Assembly: GCA_041748615.1 (NCBI GenBank)
Contig: JBGTCY010000207.1
Location: forward strand, 1 to 15,962
DNA length: 15,962 nucleotides
Reading direction: 5' to 3'
Origin: JBGTCY01 sp041748615
GTDB lineage: Bacteria > Bacteroidota > Bacteroidia > Chitinophagales > CAIOSU01
Made by a program: the position numbers and the translations under genes. Shown piece by piece: positions 1-6,178 of this stretch (its first letter is position 1; each line of letters opens with the position of its first letter). The notes under the pieces were generated by a model, which saw nothing but the letters and a program-made list of their open reading frames with translations, had not been told where the DNA came from and made no database searches.

Positions 1-761
1 CGTGATTTATTTTTCTTTAACGCCCGCATTTTTGAATATTTCAAATACTTGGCATGCGCGGAAATGCCGCTGATGACAAGACCATGATACCCGTCTAAAA
101 ATCCAAGTTTCAAAAAATAATCCCGGATGAATTTAAAGAGCGGGCTGAAGATAACATGGAATAAAGTTGAAGTCTTTCCTTTTTTAACTGCCTCTTTTGC
201 AGCGATGTCGGAAAACTTTTTGACTTGGGCGAGATGCTCTTCAACAGACGAAACGGAGTAATGTAAAATCGGATGCGGCACGTGCCGGACTTTGATTCCG
301 GGATTGAGCACGACTTTATCATGTGGGTTGGTGCCGCCCCATTTTCCTTCCCGTTTATCCCACAGCCGGATTTTGATGTCCGGATACCAGCCGCCATGTT
401 TCACCGGTTTGCCACAATAAAAATTGTGGCGCGGAAAGGAATATGCCTTTTCAGAAAATGTTTTTTTTATTTCAAGGATGATATTTTTTAACTCAGAGGA
501 AAGCGCCTCATCGGCATCCAGTGACAAAACATAGTGGTGTGTCGCCTGCGCAAGCGCGAAGTTTTTCTGCTCGATGTGTCCTTCAAAAGGGTGTTGTATG
601 AACTTTGCGCCATAGTTGTTGCTAATCACTTCCGTTTTATCCGTAGAAAAAGAATCCACCACCACGATTTCATCCGCTACTTCTTTTAAGGAATCTAAAC
701 ACCGGGCAAGATGAGACTCTTCATTCAGGGTGATAACAACGGCAGAAAGTTTTTTTTCCAT
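1..761 (-). CDS. Family 2 glycosyltransferase, WaaE/LgtF-like (3' end cut by window edge)
   Basis: The frame reads from an ATG at 761 for 253 codons to the window edge without a stop. It is a GT-A fold family 2 glycosyltransferase. TLNEE (residues 11-15) and VVDSFSTDKT (34-43) form the nucleotide-sugar site, and LDADE (81-85) is the DXD-type metal motif. The C-terminal FLDGYHGL (221-228) is typical of the WaaE/KdtX/LgtF subgroup, which adds sugars to lipopolysaccharide core or similar surface glycans at the cytoplasmic face of the inner membrane. Members are usually about 250-260 residues, and the basic tail (RALKKNK) suggests only a few codons are missing. It is transcribed away from the VOC gene across a 295-bp gap. 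Donor and acceptor sugars cannot be read from the sequence. Confidence 0.88.
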   Translation of the reverse strand, partial: MEKKLSAVVITLNEESHLARCLDSLKEVADEIVVVDSFSTDKTEVISNNYGAKFIQHPFEGHIEQKNFALAQATHHYVLSLDADEALSSELKNIILEIKKTFSEKAYSFPRHNFYCGKPVKHGGWYPDIKIRLWDKREGKWGGTNPHDKVVLNPGIKVRHVPHPILHYSVSSVEEHLAQVKKFSDIAAKEAVKKGKTSTLFHVIFSPLFKFIRDYFLKLGFLDGYHGLVISGISAHAKYLKYSKMRALKKNKS

Positions 762-1056
762 GCAGGAAAGATGAAGTGCAAATTAACGGATTTATACCAC
801 CGGTAAATAGGTTTTCAAACTTGTACTGAATAGCACCCGATGGTATATCCCGAACACAGTTCGTTTTTTTAATTTCTTTCGGGATAAAAAATGAAGATTG
901 TATTTTTGAGTTGAAGAGGTTGGAATAAGTTGTAGTATTTCGTTATTGATGAGCCGAGCCTCAGGCAATCGCCACTCTTCGATAAACTCAGAGTGACCGG
1001 AAAGTGAGTATTTGTGAATCACTGATTGATTTTTTTTCAAGAATAAATTTACAAAT
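762..1056. other. Intergenic gap between divergent genes, with possible dispersed-repeat fragment
   Basis: No credible gene is seen in these 295 bases. A GC-richer block at about 951-1001 reads on the minus strand as GTCACTCTGAGTTTATCGAA and continues to a CCTGAGGCTCGG end. It stands out from the AT-rich surroundings and resembles short dispersed intergenic sequences I have seen in Bacteroidota genomes. That resemblance is from memory and unchecked. The rest is AT-rich and should hold the two divergent promoters. Confidence 0.35.
779..786 (-). promoter_or_regulatory. Possible -7 promoter box for the glycosyltransferase
   Basis: On the minus strand the sequence is TTAATTTG followed by CAC. 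This is one mismatch from the Bacteroidota -7 consensus TAnnTTTG. It would give a leader of roughly ten bases before the ATG at 761. No TTG was found at the expected -33 distance, so support rests on the -7 box and its position. Confidence 0.35.
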
Positions 1057-1452
1057 ATGTCATTATTATTCACCCGAATTAAAGAAACCTGTTTGTATGT
1101 AAAAGACTTGCAGCGCACCCGCGAGTTTTACGCGGGGAAGTTGGGATTGCCGGAAATCGGATTTGCGGAAGGGCGGCATCTATTCTTCAGAGCCGGAGAA
1201 AGCGTGTTGCTTTGTTTCAATGCTGAAGCAACAGCGCGGGATAATTCATTGCCACCGCACTTCGGCTCCGGTGAGCAGCATTTCGCGTTTGAATCATCCG
1301 TAGATGATTATCCGGCATGGAAAAAGAAAATTGAAGATGCAGGTATCACCATTGAACATGAAGCCGATTGGAAAAACGGAATTCAATCGTTTTATTTCCG
1401 CGACCCGGATAACAACCTCGCGGAAATTGTGATGAGCGGACTGTGGGATTGA
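1057..1452 (+). CDS. VOC-family (glyoxalase/bleomycin-resistance fold) protein
   Basis: This 131-residue protein has two paired beta-alpha-beta-beta-beta modules. The first opens with ETCLYVKDLQRTREFYAGKLGL (residues 10-31; the diagnostic part is VKDLQRTREFY) and the second begins at about residue 74. Likely metal ligands are H75 in HFAFE and E123 in NNLAEIVM, where glyoxalase I and FosA-type enzymes carry theirs. The usual first-strand histidine is occupied by E10. RDPDNN (115-120) is a common VOC turn. Substrate is unknown: VOC proteins include lyases, dioxygenases, thiol transferases and drug-binding proteins. The ATG at 1057 is preceded by AT-rich sequence with no clear ribosome site, as is usual in this phylum. 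Its stop lies 6 bp from the stop of the convergent hydrolase gene. Confidence 0.85.
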   Translation: MSLLFTRIKETCLYVKDLQRTREFYAGKLGLPEIGFAEGRHLFFRAGESVLLCFNAEATARDNSLPPHFGSGEQHFAFESSVDDYPAWKKKIEDAGITIEHEADWKNGIQSFYFRDPDNNLAEIVMSGLWD

Positions 1453-1458
1453 AACTCC

Positions 1459-3252
1459 TCAATGTTTGATGACTTTTGAAATCAAACCGGACGAACCATT
1501 GATTAACTGAAGATAGTACATGCCATCCGGAAGTCCGTTCAAGTCAATCATGTTTCCGGTTGCCGTTCTGACTTTTGCGCCCTGCAAATCAAAGACTAAG
1601 ATTTGAGTGACATTTTCCGACAGGAAAATCAATCCTTGTGTCGGATTGGGATACAATAAAAAATTGTGATGCTGAGCCGCATTGAGTCCGACTATTGTCA
1701 CCTGAATGCCTGTAGATGTCGTGGAGCAGCCTTCCTGATTTGTAATTGCAACTGCATATTCGCCATCCGCATCAGGTATTAAAAAATTTCCGTGCTGTCC
1801 GTTGATGGGAATTCCATTTCGGAACCATTGTAAACTTCCTGATTCAGCCGTTGCAAACAGCGTGTCACCATTTTGTGTTATCACCGGAGTTGCCGGCAAT
1901 TCGTTGACCGTGACAACGACCGAATCACTTAATCCTGAACATCCGTTGTTGTCTGTTACTGCCACATAATACAGCCCGGTTGTGGTTACTGATAAAACAG
2001 AGTCAGTGTTTCCATCCTGCCAGAGATAGGAACTGAACCCCGAACCTGCATTCAGGGAATTGGTTTCACCTTCGCAAAAATCAAAACTTCCTTTCGCAGT
2101 AATCACCGGAGTTGGCGTTTGAAAAACTTCAACGGTGGTGGTTGCCGAGGTGTCGCTGCATTCGTAGGCGTTGGTTACAATCAGGAAGTAATCATTGCTT
2201 TGCATGACGGTGATACTTTGAACGGTAGAACCATCTGACCACAAATAATCATAGTCACCGAAAGCAGTCAAACTCACGCTGTCGCCTTCGCAAAATGATG
2301 TAGCGCCTGAAACAGAATAATCAGCAACCGGATCGGTGATTGAGCAGCTTTGTTCAAAAGTGAAACCCGTACCATTATTTAATAGCTGATTAAAAACATC
2401 TAAATATTCGCATTCGCCTTTCAGAAAAAAACGCAGCCAGGGGTCGAGCAATTGGAAAGTCGCGTTGTGTTGCGCGGTGCGCGAAATGAATGAACAGCCG
2501 AGGCAAGAAGTGCTTTCTCCAAATTCACAGGTAAAACTCGATTGAGCGAACCCGCAATGGCTGGCATTGGTAATGGTGACATACGCTTTGCAATCCCCGG
2601 TTACCGCCTGATACATGGGGGTTGCGTTCCCGGAAGCGGGCGTTACATTGTCGCGGCTGCCGGCAAACACCAAGGTGGGAATACTGATGTTCCCGGAAAT
2701 ACTGATAGATGAAGGGTTATTCGTTTCTGCCGGTGCAAAACCCACGAGAGTGGTTAACGATGAGTTGTAGGAAGCACCGATGAAGCTGCATCCTCCCCCC
2801 ATGGAGTGACCCATGAGCGCGGTTTTGTTGCGGATTTTTCCAAAATAGAGGGAAGCCGGATTTTGATGTTCGTTCAATAAATGAGTCAGGCAGTAATTCA
2901 GGTCCTGCGCGAAATTGTTGTGGCTCGGAAAGGGAATGGGTCCGATTTCCGTTTTTGGAAAAATTAAAATGTAACCCTGCGGAACGTAATGATTCCAGAA
3001 GTTGGAATAAGGGTCAAAATTCATGGAAAATCCATGACCAAAAGCGATGACCGGAAACATCTCCCCGTTGCCGTCCGCAAGCGGTTGATTGTTGCCCGCG
3101 GCAACTGCCGGATAAAAAATCTCTACGGGAATCTGGCGGTTGCTTCTCGAAGCATCCGTGATGGTGATGGTTTGCCTGCCAATCGGATAATTCTGGGCTG
3201 AAAGTGAATGTACCTGCAGGATGAGGATGAGCATACAAATAATTTTATTCAT
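1459..3252 (-). CDS. Secreted alpha/beta hydrolase (dienelactone-hydrolase/cutinase-like) with Ig-like modules and T9SS sorting domain
   Basis: The 597-residue product starts at the ATG at 3252, because a signal peptide (MNKIICMLILILQVHSLSAQ) begins exactly there; a frame extension to a TTG at 3282 would bury it. Residues 21 to about 300 form an alpha/beta hydrolase. GHGF (72-75) is the likely oxyanion loop, S150 in GHSMGG the nucleophile, D201 in GSRDNVTP the acid and H232 in NASHCGF the base. This layout matches the dienelactone hydrolase/PET-hydrolase-like superfamily. Many cysteines (for example 221, 233, 242, 250, 253) suggest disulfides. Two or three Ig-like/PKD-like modules follow (about 310-520), each with FCEG or GCS cysteines. 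A Por-type T9SS C-terminal domain (LYPNPTQG at 533-540, DLNGLPDGMYYLQL near the end) predicts export and surface attachment or release. The substrate is probably an ester or polyester, but this is not proven. Confidence 0.85.
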   Translation of the reverse strand: MNKIICMLILILQVHSLSAQNYPIGRQTITITDASRSNRQIPVEIFYPAVAAGNNQPLADGNGEMFPVIAFGHGFSMNFDPYSNFWNHYVPQGYILIFPKTEIGPIPFPSHNNFAQDLNYCLTHLLNEHQNPASLYFGKIRNKTALMGHSMGGGCSFIGASYNSSLTTLVGFAPAETNNPSSISISGNISIPTLVFAGSRDNVTPASGNATPMYQAVTGDCKAYVTITNASHCGFAQSSFTCEFGESTSCLGCSFISRTAQHNATFQLLDPWLRFFLKGECEYLDVFNQLLNNGTGFTFEQSCSITDPVADYSVSGATSFCEGDSVSLTAFGDYDYLWSDGSTVQSITVMQSNDYFLIVTNAYECSDTSATTTVEVFQTPTPVITAKGSFDFCEGETNSLNAGSGFSSYLWQDGNTDSVLSVTTTGLYYVAVTDNNGCSGLSDSVVVTVNELPATPVITQNGDTLFATAESGSLQWFRNGIPINGQHGNFLIPDADGEYAVAITNQEGCSTTSTGIQVTIVGLNAAQHHNFLLYPNPTQGLIFLSENVTQILVFDLQGAKVRTATGNMIDLNGLPDGMYYLQLINGSSGLISKVIKH

Positions 3253-3869
3253 GTATTTTAATTCATTTAAGCATGAAACCAATATAGCGGAAAATGGTTT
3301 CAGGAAAGTTAAGTTTAAAAGCGTATTAAAAAATGTAATGTCCTTTAATCTGTAGAAAGCAAACGAGTGTTGAATTTTTGGGGTGTAGAACAGGTTGTAA
3401 TGGCATTGTCACGATGGGTCGCACCAAAAAACAATTCTTAAAAATAAATAATACACAATTTTACAATATCAAAACACAAATCAATCCAGACACACTATCA
3501 TGTTCGTTTGAAGTTTTCATTTTTTTATTTTTGGAATTTATTTGTGATTTCCTTTTTGTGATTTGTAATTTCAATTTCCGGTCAATAGAATGGCTTTACC
3601 TAAGGGCAAAAATGCAGAAAACTATAAGCCGGATGAACATGAATCCCGAGGGGTGACATAAATTTTGGAATAGATGAACCTTCCTAAAATCAAGCTCTGC
3701 ATTGGGTTCATCGCAAATTATTAAATTTTGGATGGACTCTGATGTGAGTAATCAGGAAATCGGGAAATCAAGCAGTCAGAAAATCCCTGCCGTTCTGTAT
3801 CGCTTTGATTGACCATTCCATTTATAAGTGAGTGAAGTTCAATTTGTCCTCCAACCTTGCTACAATTTA
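3253..3869. other. 617-bp gene-poor intergenic region
   Basis: This stretch lies between the GPx stop and the hydrolase start. No frame in it looks like a protein: a 92-codon plus-strand frame has low-complexity F/I/L/N content and no recognisable family. The DNA is very AT-rich, with short internal direct repeats (TTTGTGATTT occurs twice at about 3541-3566). It contains a possible divergent REP-like palindrome at 3642-3658. The hydrolase promoter should lie near its low-coordinate end, but I could not identify a clear TAnnTTTG box; TAACTTTC at 3304-3311 (minus strand) is one mismatch away. Confidence 0.5.
3642..3658 (+). repeat. Possible divergent REP-like palindrome
   Basis: The sequence AATCCCGAGGGGTGACA pairs ATCCC with GGGGT (one G-T wobble) around a 2-base loop and is followed by GAC. 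This is the same stem-then-GAC layout as the units around the transposase, but more diverged and without the ACC-N4-GGT tail. It may belong to a related family or be coincidental. Confidence 0.3.
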
Positions 3870-4445
3870 TTAAAGGAGATTGATAATTTCCTCGCTGACC
3901 GGGTTGACGGAAGGAGGAAAAAATTTCAGGAGTTTCCCGTCTTCGCTGATGAGATATTTGCAAAAATTCCAGTTGGGACCTTTATCGTTCCATCCGTTTA
4001 GCTTTTTATCTGTGAGCCATTGATAGAGCGGATGCTGGTCTTTCCCTTTCACATCAATTTTTTCAAACATCGGGAAAGTAACTCCGTAATTTTTCGAACA
4101 AAAACTTTGAATCTCTTCGTTGGTGCCCGGCTCCTGCCAACCGAAATTATTTGCGGGAAACCCTATCACGACTACCTTTTCACCAAATTCATTGTACAGT
4201 TCCTGGAGGTTTGCATATTGGGGGGTGTAACCGCATTTGGAAGCGACATTGACAATCAGCATCTTTTTACCCTTGTATGCCGCAAGCGTGGTTTCTTCAC
4301 CCTCAATGGTTTTTAAGGGTATTTCATAAATGCTGGTCATCGGTTCTTGGTTGATTTGTGTTGAAGAATTGCCCGATTGATTCGCGGAATCGTTGCAACC
4401 GGACATCATCATCAACAATGAAAATAAATAAGAAATGGTGTTCAT
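3870..4445 (-). CDS. Glutathione peroxidase-like thiol peroxidase, predicted lipoprotein
   Basis: The 191-residue protein starts at the ATG at 4445, which opens a lipoprotein signal (hydrophobic stretch, then MSGC with C17 as the lipidation site). A serine/asparagine-rich linker (18-36) leads to a GPx domain. The peroxidatic cysteine is C71 in NVASKCGYTPQY, with Q104 and W159-N160 (PNWNF) completing the active site. C116 (SFCSKNYGVTFP) matches the resolving cysteine of thioredoxin-dependent plant-type GPx enzymes. The usual FPCNQF cysteine is replaced (FPANNF, A98). It should reduce hydroperoxides in the periplasm or at the outer membrane, probably using thioredoxin-like donors rather than glutathione. 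It lies 10 bp downstream of the SDR gene on the same strand, suggesting co-transcription. Confidence 0.9.
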   Translation of the reverse strand: MNTISYLFSLLMMMSGCNDSANQSGNSSTQINQEPMTSIYEIPLKTIEGEETTLAAYKGKKMLIVNVASKCGYTPQYANLQELYNEFGEKVVVIGFPANNFGWQEPGTNEEIQSFCSKNYGVTFPMFEKIDVKGKDQHPLYQWLTDKKLNGWNDKGPNWNFCKYLISEDGKLLKFFPPSVNPVSEEIINLL

Positions 4446-4455
4446 AAAATTAAAT

Positions 4456-5151
4456 TTAGAATGTTTTAATGGATGACATGCCGCCATCCACATGAAAAAT
4501 CTGACCGGTAATCCAGGATGCGTTTTCGTAAAGTAAAAATTCAGTCATCGCTGCAATATCGGAACTTTCTCCGAATCTGCCCAATGGATGTCGTTTCGCG
4601 GAAGCGGATTTTTTTTCTTCCGTATTGAGCATTTTCTCCGCCAGCGGAGTATTCACCAATGATGGCGCAATACAATTAACCCTGATTTTTGGCGCTAATT
4701 CAGCCGCGAGCGAACGTGTCAATCCTTCAACCGCTCCTTTCGCTGACGCGATGGAAGCGTGAAAAGACATCCCGGTGGTCACCGCCACTGTGCTGAATAA
4801 AACGATGGAAGCTGCAGTGGATTTTTTCATTGCGGGTAAAAAATGCTGAATGGATTTCACTGCGCCCAACACATTGATTTCAAACTCATTTTTGAAATCT
4901 TCGGAAGTCAACCGATGGAAAGGTTTCAGATTGATAGAACCGGGAAAATAAACCAAGCCATTTATTACCATGTCATTTTGCAAATCCGGAAAAGCATCAT
5001 TTACAACATCAATTTGAGTATGATGAATTTGATTATTTTCAACCTTCGGTTTTGTGCGACTGAAACAATAGCAAAGATGTGAAGCTTGTGAAAGTTTGCT
5101 CACCAACGCTTCACTGATTCCGGACGAACCTCCGATGATAACATAATTCAT
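4456..5151 (-). CDS. SDR-family oxidoreductase with atypical active site
   Basis: This 231-residue Rossmann protein is read from the ATG at 5151, because the dinucleotide-binding strand begins immediately (MNYVIIGGSSGIS); an upstream in-frame start would add 15 residues with no family match. Seen features are GGSSGIS (7-13), D48 in the adenine pocket region, N93 in EINVLGAV, S120 in the catalytic-serine strand, K138 and the C-terminal GQIFHVDGG. The canonical YxxxK has Ile at the tyrosine position (HASIASAK, I134). I recall a Bacteroidota SDR subfamily with the same substitution, so it is probably a feature of that group rather than decay, but it questions classical dehydrogenase chemistry. 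Substrate is unknown. It heads a likely operon with the GPx gene. No convincing promoter box was found upstream. Confidence 0.87.
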   Translation of the reverse strand: MNYVIIGGSSGISEALVSKLSQASHLCYCFSRTKPKVENNQIHHTQIDVVNDAFPDLQNDMVINGLVYFPGSINLKPFHRLTSEDFKNEFEINVLGAVKSIQHFLPAMKKSTAASIVLFSTVAVTTGMSFHASIASAKGAVEGLTRSLAAELAPKIRVNCIAPSLVNTPLAEKMLNTEEKKSASAKRHPLGRFGESSDIAAMTEFLLYENASWITGQIFHVDGGMSSIKTF

Positions 5152-5222
5152 GTCGTTTACAACAAATGAAATTTCGTTTGGTTTTGCGAATTGCAAACAT
5201 CAAAGAATTACATTCCATAAAA

Positions 5223-5275
5223 GTCCCGTAGGGACGACCCTATGGTAGCAACGTAAGGACGACCTTTTGGTAACA
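5223..5275 (+). repeat. Left-flank REP-like units A and B
   Basis: Unit A (5223-5247) is GTCCC-GTA-GGGAC followed by G and ACC-CTAT-GGT. Unit B (5248-5275) keeps the right side of the stem and the ACC-TTTT-GGT tail, but its left arm is mutated (GCAACGTAAGGAC). The two are direct copies 25 bp apart. They sit between the divergent SDR and transposase genes, so they may fall in the 5' leader of one or both transcripts. Confidence 0.8.
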
Positions 5276-5338
5276 TCAAACCAAAAAACAACCGATATTT
5301 ATACAAACAATTATTCTATAACATAAAAACATTTCACC

Positions 5339-5800
5339 ATGGCAAACACCTATTCACAAATCAACATCCATTGCGTCTTTGCAGTGAAGGGCAGGGAAAA
5401 TATCATCACCCGGGATTTTCGTGATGAATTGCATCGTTACATGTCCGGCATTTTGAAAAGTGACGGAACATACCCGTTGGCGGTAGGCGGCTGGAAAGAC
5501 CATGTCCATGTATTTTTTGAATTGCCAGTCGCCATGCCGGTATCCAACCAGATGCGCATGTTAAAATCCACCTCTGCAAAATGGATTAACGACAACCGTT
5601 TAGTAAAAGGAAAATTCAGTTGGCAGGAGGGCTATGGCGCGTTCTCATATTCGCGTTCTCAACGCAATTCGGTGATTCGCTATGTCATGAATCAGGAAGA
5701 GCATCATAAAAAACAAACATTCAGAGACGAATATCTGAGTTTGCTACGGAAATTCGAAATCGAATATAATGAAAAATATGTTTTTGAATTTTTTGATTGA
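5339..5800 (+). CDS. REP-associated tyrosine transposase (RAYT), IS200/IS605 Y1 HUH family
   Basis: This 153-residue single-domain HUH nuclease is the size of TnpA of IS200/IS605. The HUH motif is H55-V-H57 in KDHVHVFFELP. The nucleophile is most likely Y115 in IRYVMNQ, with Q119 as the third metal ligand, the same Y-x3-Q spacing as in IS200/IS605 enzymes. FSWQEGYGAFSYSRSQ and NQEEHHKKQTF are hallmarks of the Bacteroidota RAYT group. The enzyme is expected to nick and join single-stranded DNA at folded palindromes, and its likely substrates flank it on both sides. The gene looks intact. The ATG at 5339 is preceded by AT-rich DNA without a clear TAnnTTTG box. No TnpB/IscB-type partner is present, which favours a domesticated RAYT over a full insertion sequence. 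Confidence 0.9.
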   Translation: MANTYSQINIHCVFAVKGRENIITRDFRDELHRYMSGILKSDGTYPLAVGGWKDHVHVFFELPVAMPVSNQMRMLKSTSAKWINDNRLVKGKFSWQEGYGAFSYSRSQRNSVIRYVMNQEEHHKKQTFRDEYLSLLRKFEIEYNEKYVFEFFD

Positions 5801-5818
5801 AATTCAGACGTTGTTTTT

Positions 5819-6046
5819 AAAAGGTCGTCCCTACGGGATTTTTTGAGCGATGGAGATGATTTTTTTTACCAAATGGTCGTCCCTACGGGACTTTATTGAC
5901 GATGGGGATGATTTTTCTACCATAAGGTCGTCCCTACGGGACTTTATTGGTGAAGGCATTTTTTCTTCTGCCAAATGGTCGTCCCTACGGGACTTTATTG
6001 ACGATGGTGATGATTTTTTCTACCAATTGGCTGCTCCTTCGGTGTT
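5819..6046 (-). repeat. Tandem array of five REP-like units, period 51-52 bp
   Basis: The GGTCG core recurs at 5823, 5875, 5926 and 5977, with a degenerate copy (GGCTGC) at 6029, giving spacings of 52, 51, 51 and 52 bp. Each unit has the ACC-N4-GGT block, the GTCCC-TAC-GGGAC hairpin and a conserved spacer close to TTTATTGACGATGGNGATGA plus a T-run. Hairpins lie at 5827-5839 (GGGAT variant), 5879-5891, 5930-5942 and 5981-5993. Units run opposite to the left-flank pair. A 76-codon frame through the array is only the translation of a 17-residue repeat and is not called as a gene. Confidence 0.85.
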
Positions 6047-6070
6047 AGTGGATAAAAGGCATTTAAAACT

Positions 6071-6100
6071 AGTCCCGTAGGGACGACCTTTTGGTAACAT
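6071..6100 (+). repeat. Terminal plus-oriented REP-like unit H
   Basis: This is a perfect unit: GTCCC-GTA-GGGAC at 6072-6084, then G, ACC-TTTT-GGT and TAACAT. It is inverted relative to the adjacent array and matches the orientation of the left-flank units, so the array plus this unit form an inverted pair. It lies about 80 bp upstream of the lhr start. Confidence 0.85.
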
Positions 6101-6157
6101 CCTAAATTCCAATCCGTCCTACACCCTTCGAACAGCCCCCAACCCAACTTATTTACC

Positions 6158-6167
6158 TAACTTTTTG
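6158..6167 (+). promoter_or_regulatory. Possible -7 promoter box for lhr
   Basis: TAACTTTTTG followed by CTCCCG resembles TAnnTTTG with two extra T. It closely parallels the clean TAACTTTGCCCCC box before the ABC-F gene. It would give a very short leader before the ATG at 6179. No TTG at -33 was confirmed. Confidence 0.35.
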
Positions 6168-6178
6168 CTCCCGTTTTT

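Larger units (their letters stand above)
5223..6100 (+). mobile_element. REP/RAYT locus: Y1 transposase flanked by inverted REP-like palindromes
   Basis: The locus consists of two plus-oriented palindromic units (5223-5275), the transposase gene (5339-5800), a tandem array of five minus-oriented units (5819-6046) and a final plus-oriented unit (6071-6100). The left units and the array are therefore inverted relative to each other around the gene. Unit ends share a TGGTAACATC extension (after 5268 and after 6091). This is the arrangement known for REP-associated tyrosine transposases, which are usually single-copy, domesticated IS200/IS605 relatives that act on REP palindromes. The outer boundaries are drawn at the outermost palindromes and are an inference; no target-site duplication is expected for this class. 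Confidence 0.72.

Noticed and set aside
792..1118. 108-codon minus-strand frame between the glycosyltransferase and the VOC gene
   Set aside because: It overlaps the VOC start on the opposite strand, has no recognisable family and includes the probable dispersed intergenic sequence near 951-1001.
3253..3282. Upstream TTG start for the hydrolase, adding ten residues
   Set aside because: It would put polar residues ahead of a signal peptide that begins cleanly at the ATG at 3252.
3378..3656. 92-codon plus-strand frame in the long intergenic gap
   Set aside because: Low-complexity F/I/L/N composition from AT-rich DNA, no family resemblance, and it ends inside a probable palindrome.
5819..6046. 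CRISPR-like appearance of regularly spaced repeats
   Set aside because: The spacers are nearly identical to one another, repeats form a perfect short hairpin plus tail typical of REPs, and no cas genes are present.
5850..6080. 76-codon plus-strand frame with a repeated peptide (WSSLRDFIDDGDDF)
   Set aside because: It is the translation of the 51-bp REP array. Two of the four unit spacings are 52 bp, so not all units share the frame, and DNA palindromes rather than codons are conserved.
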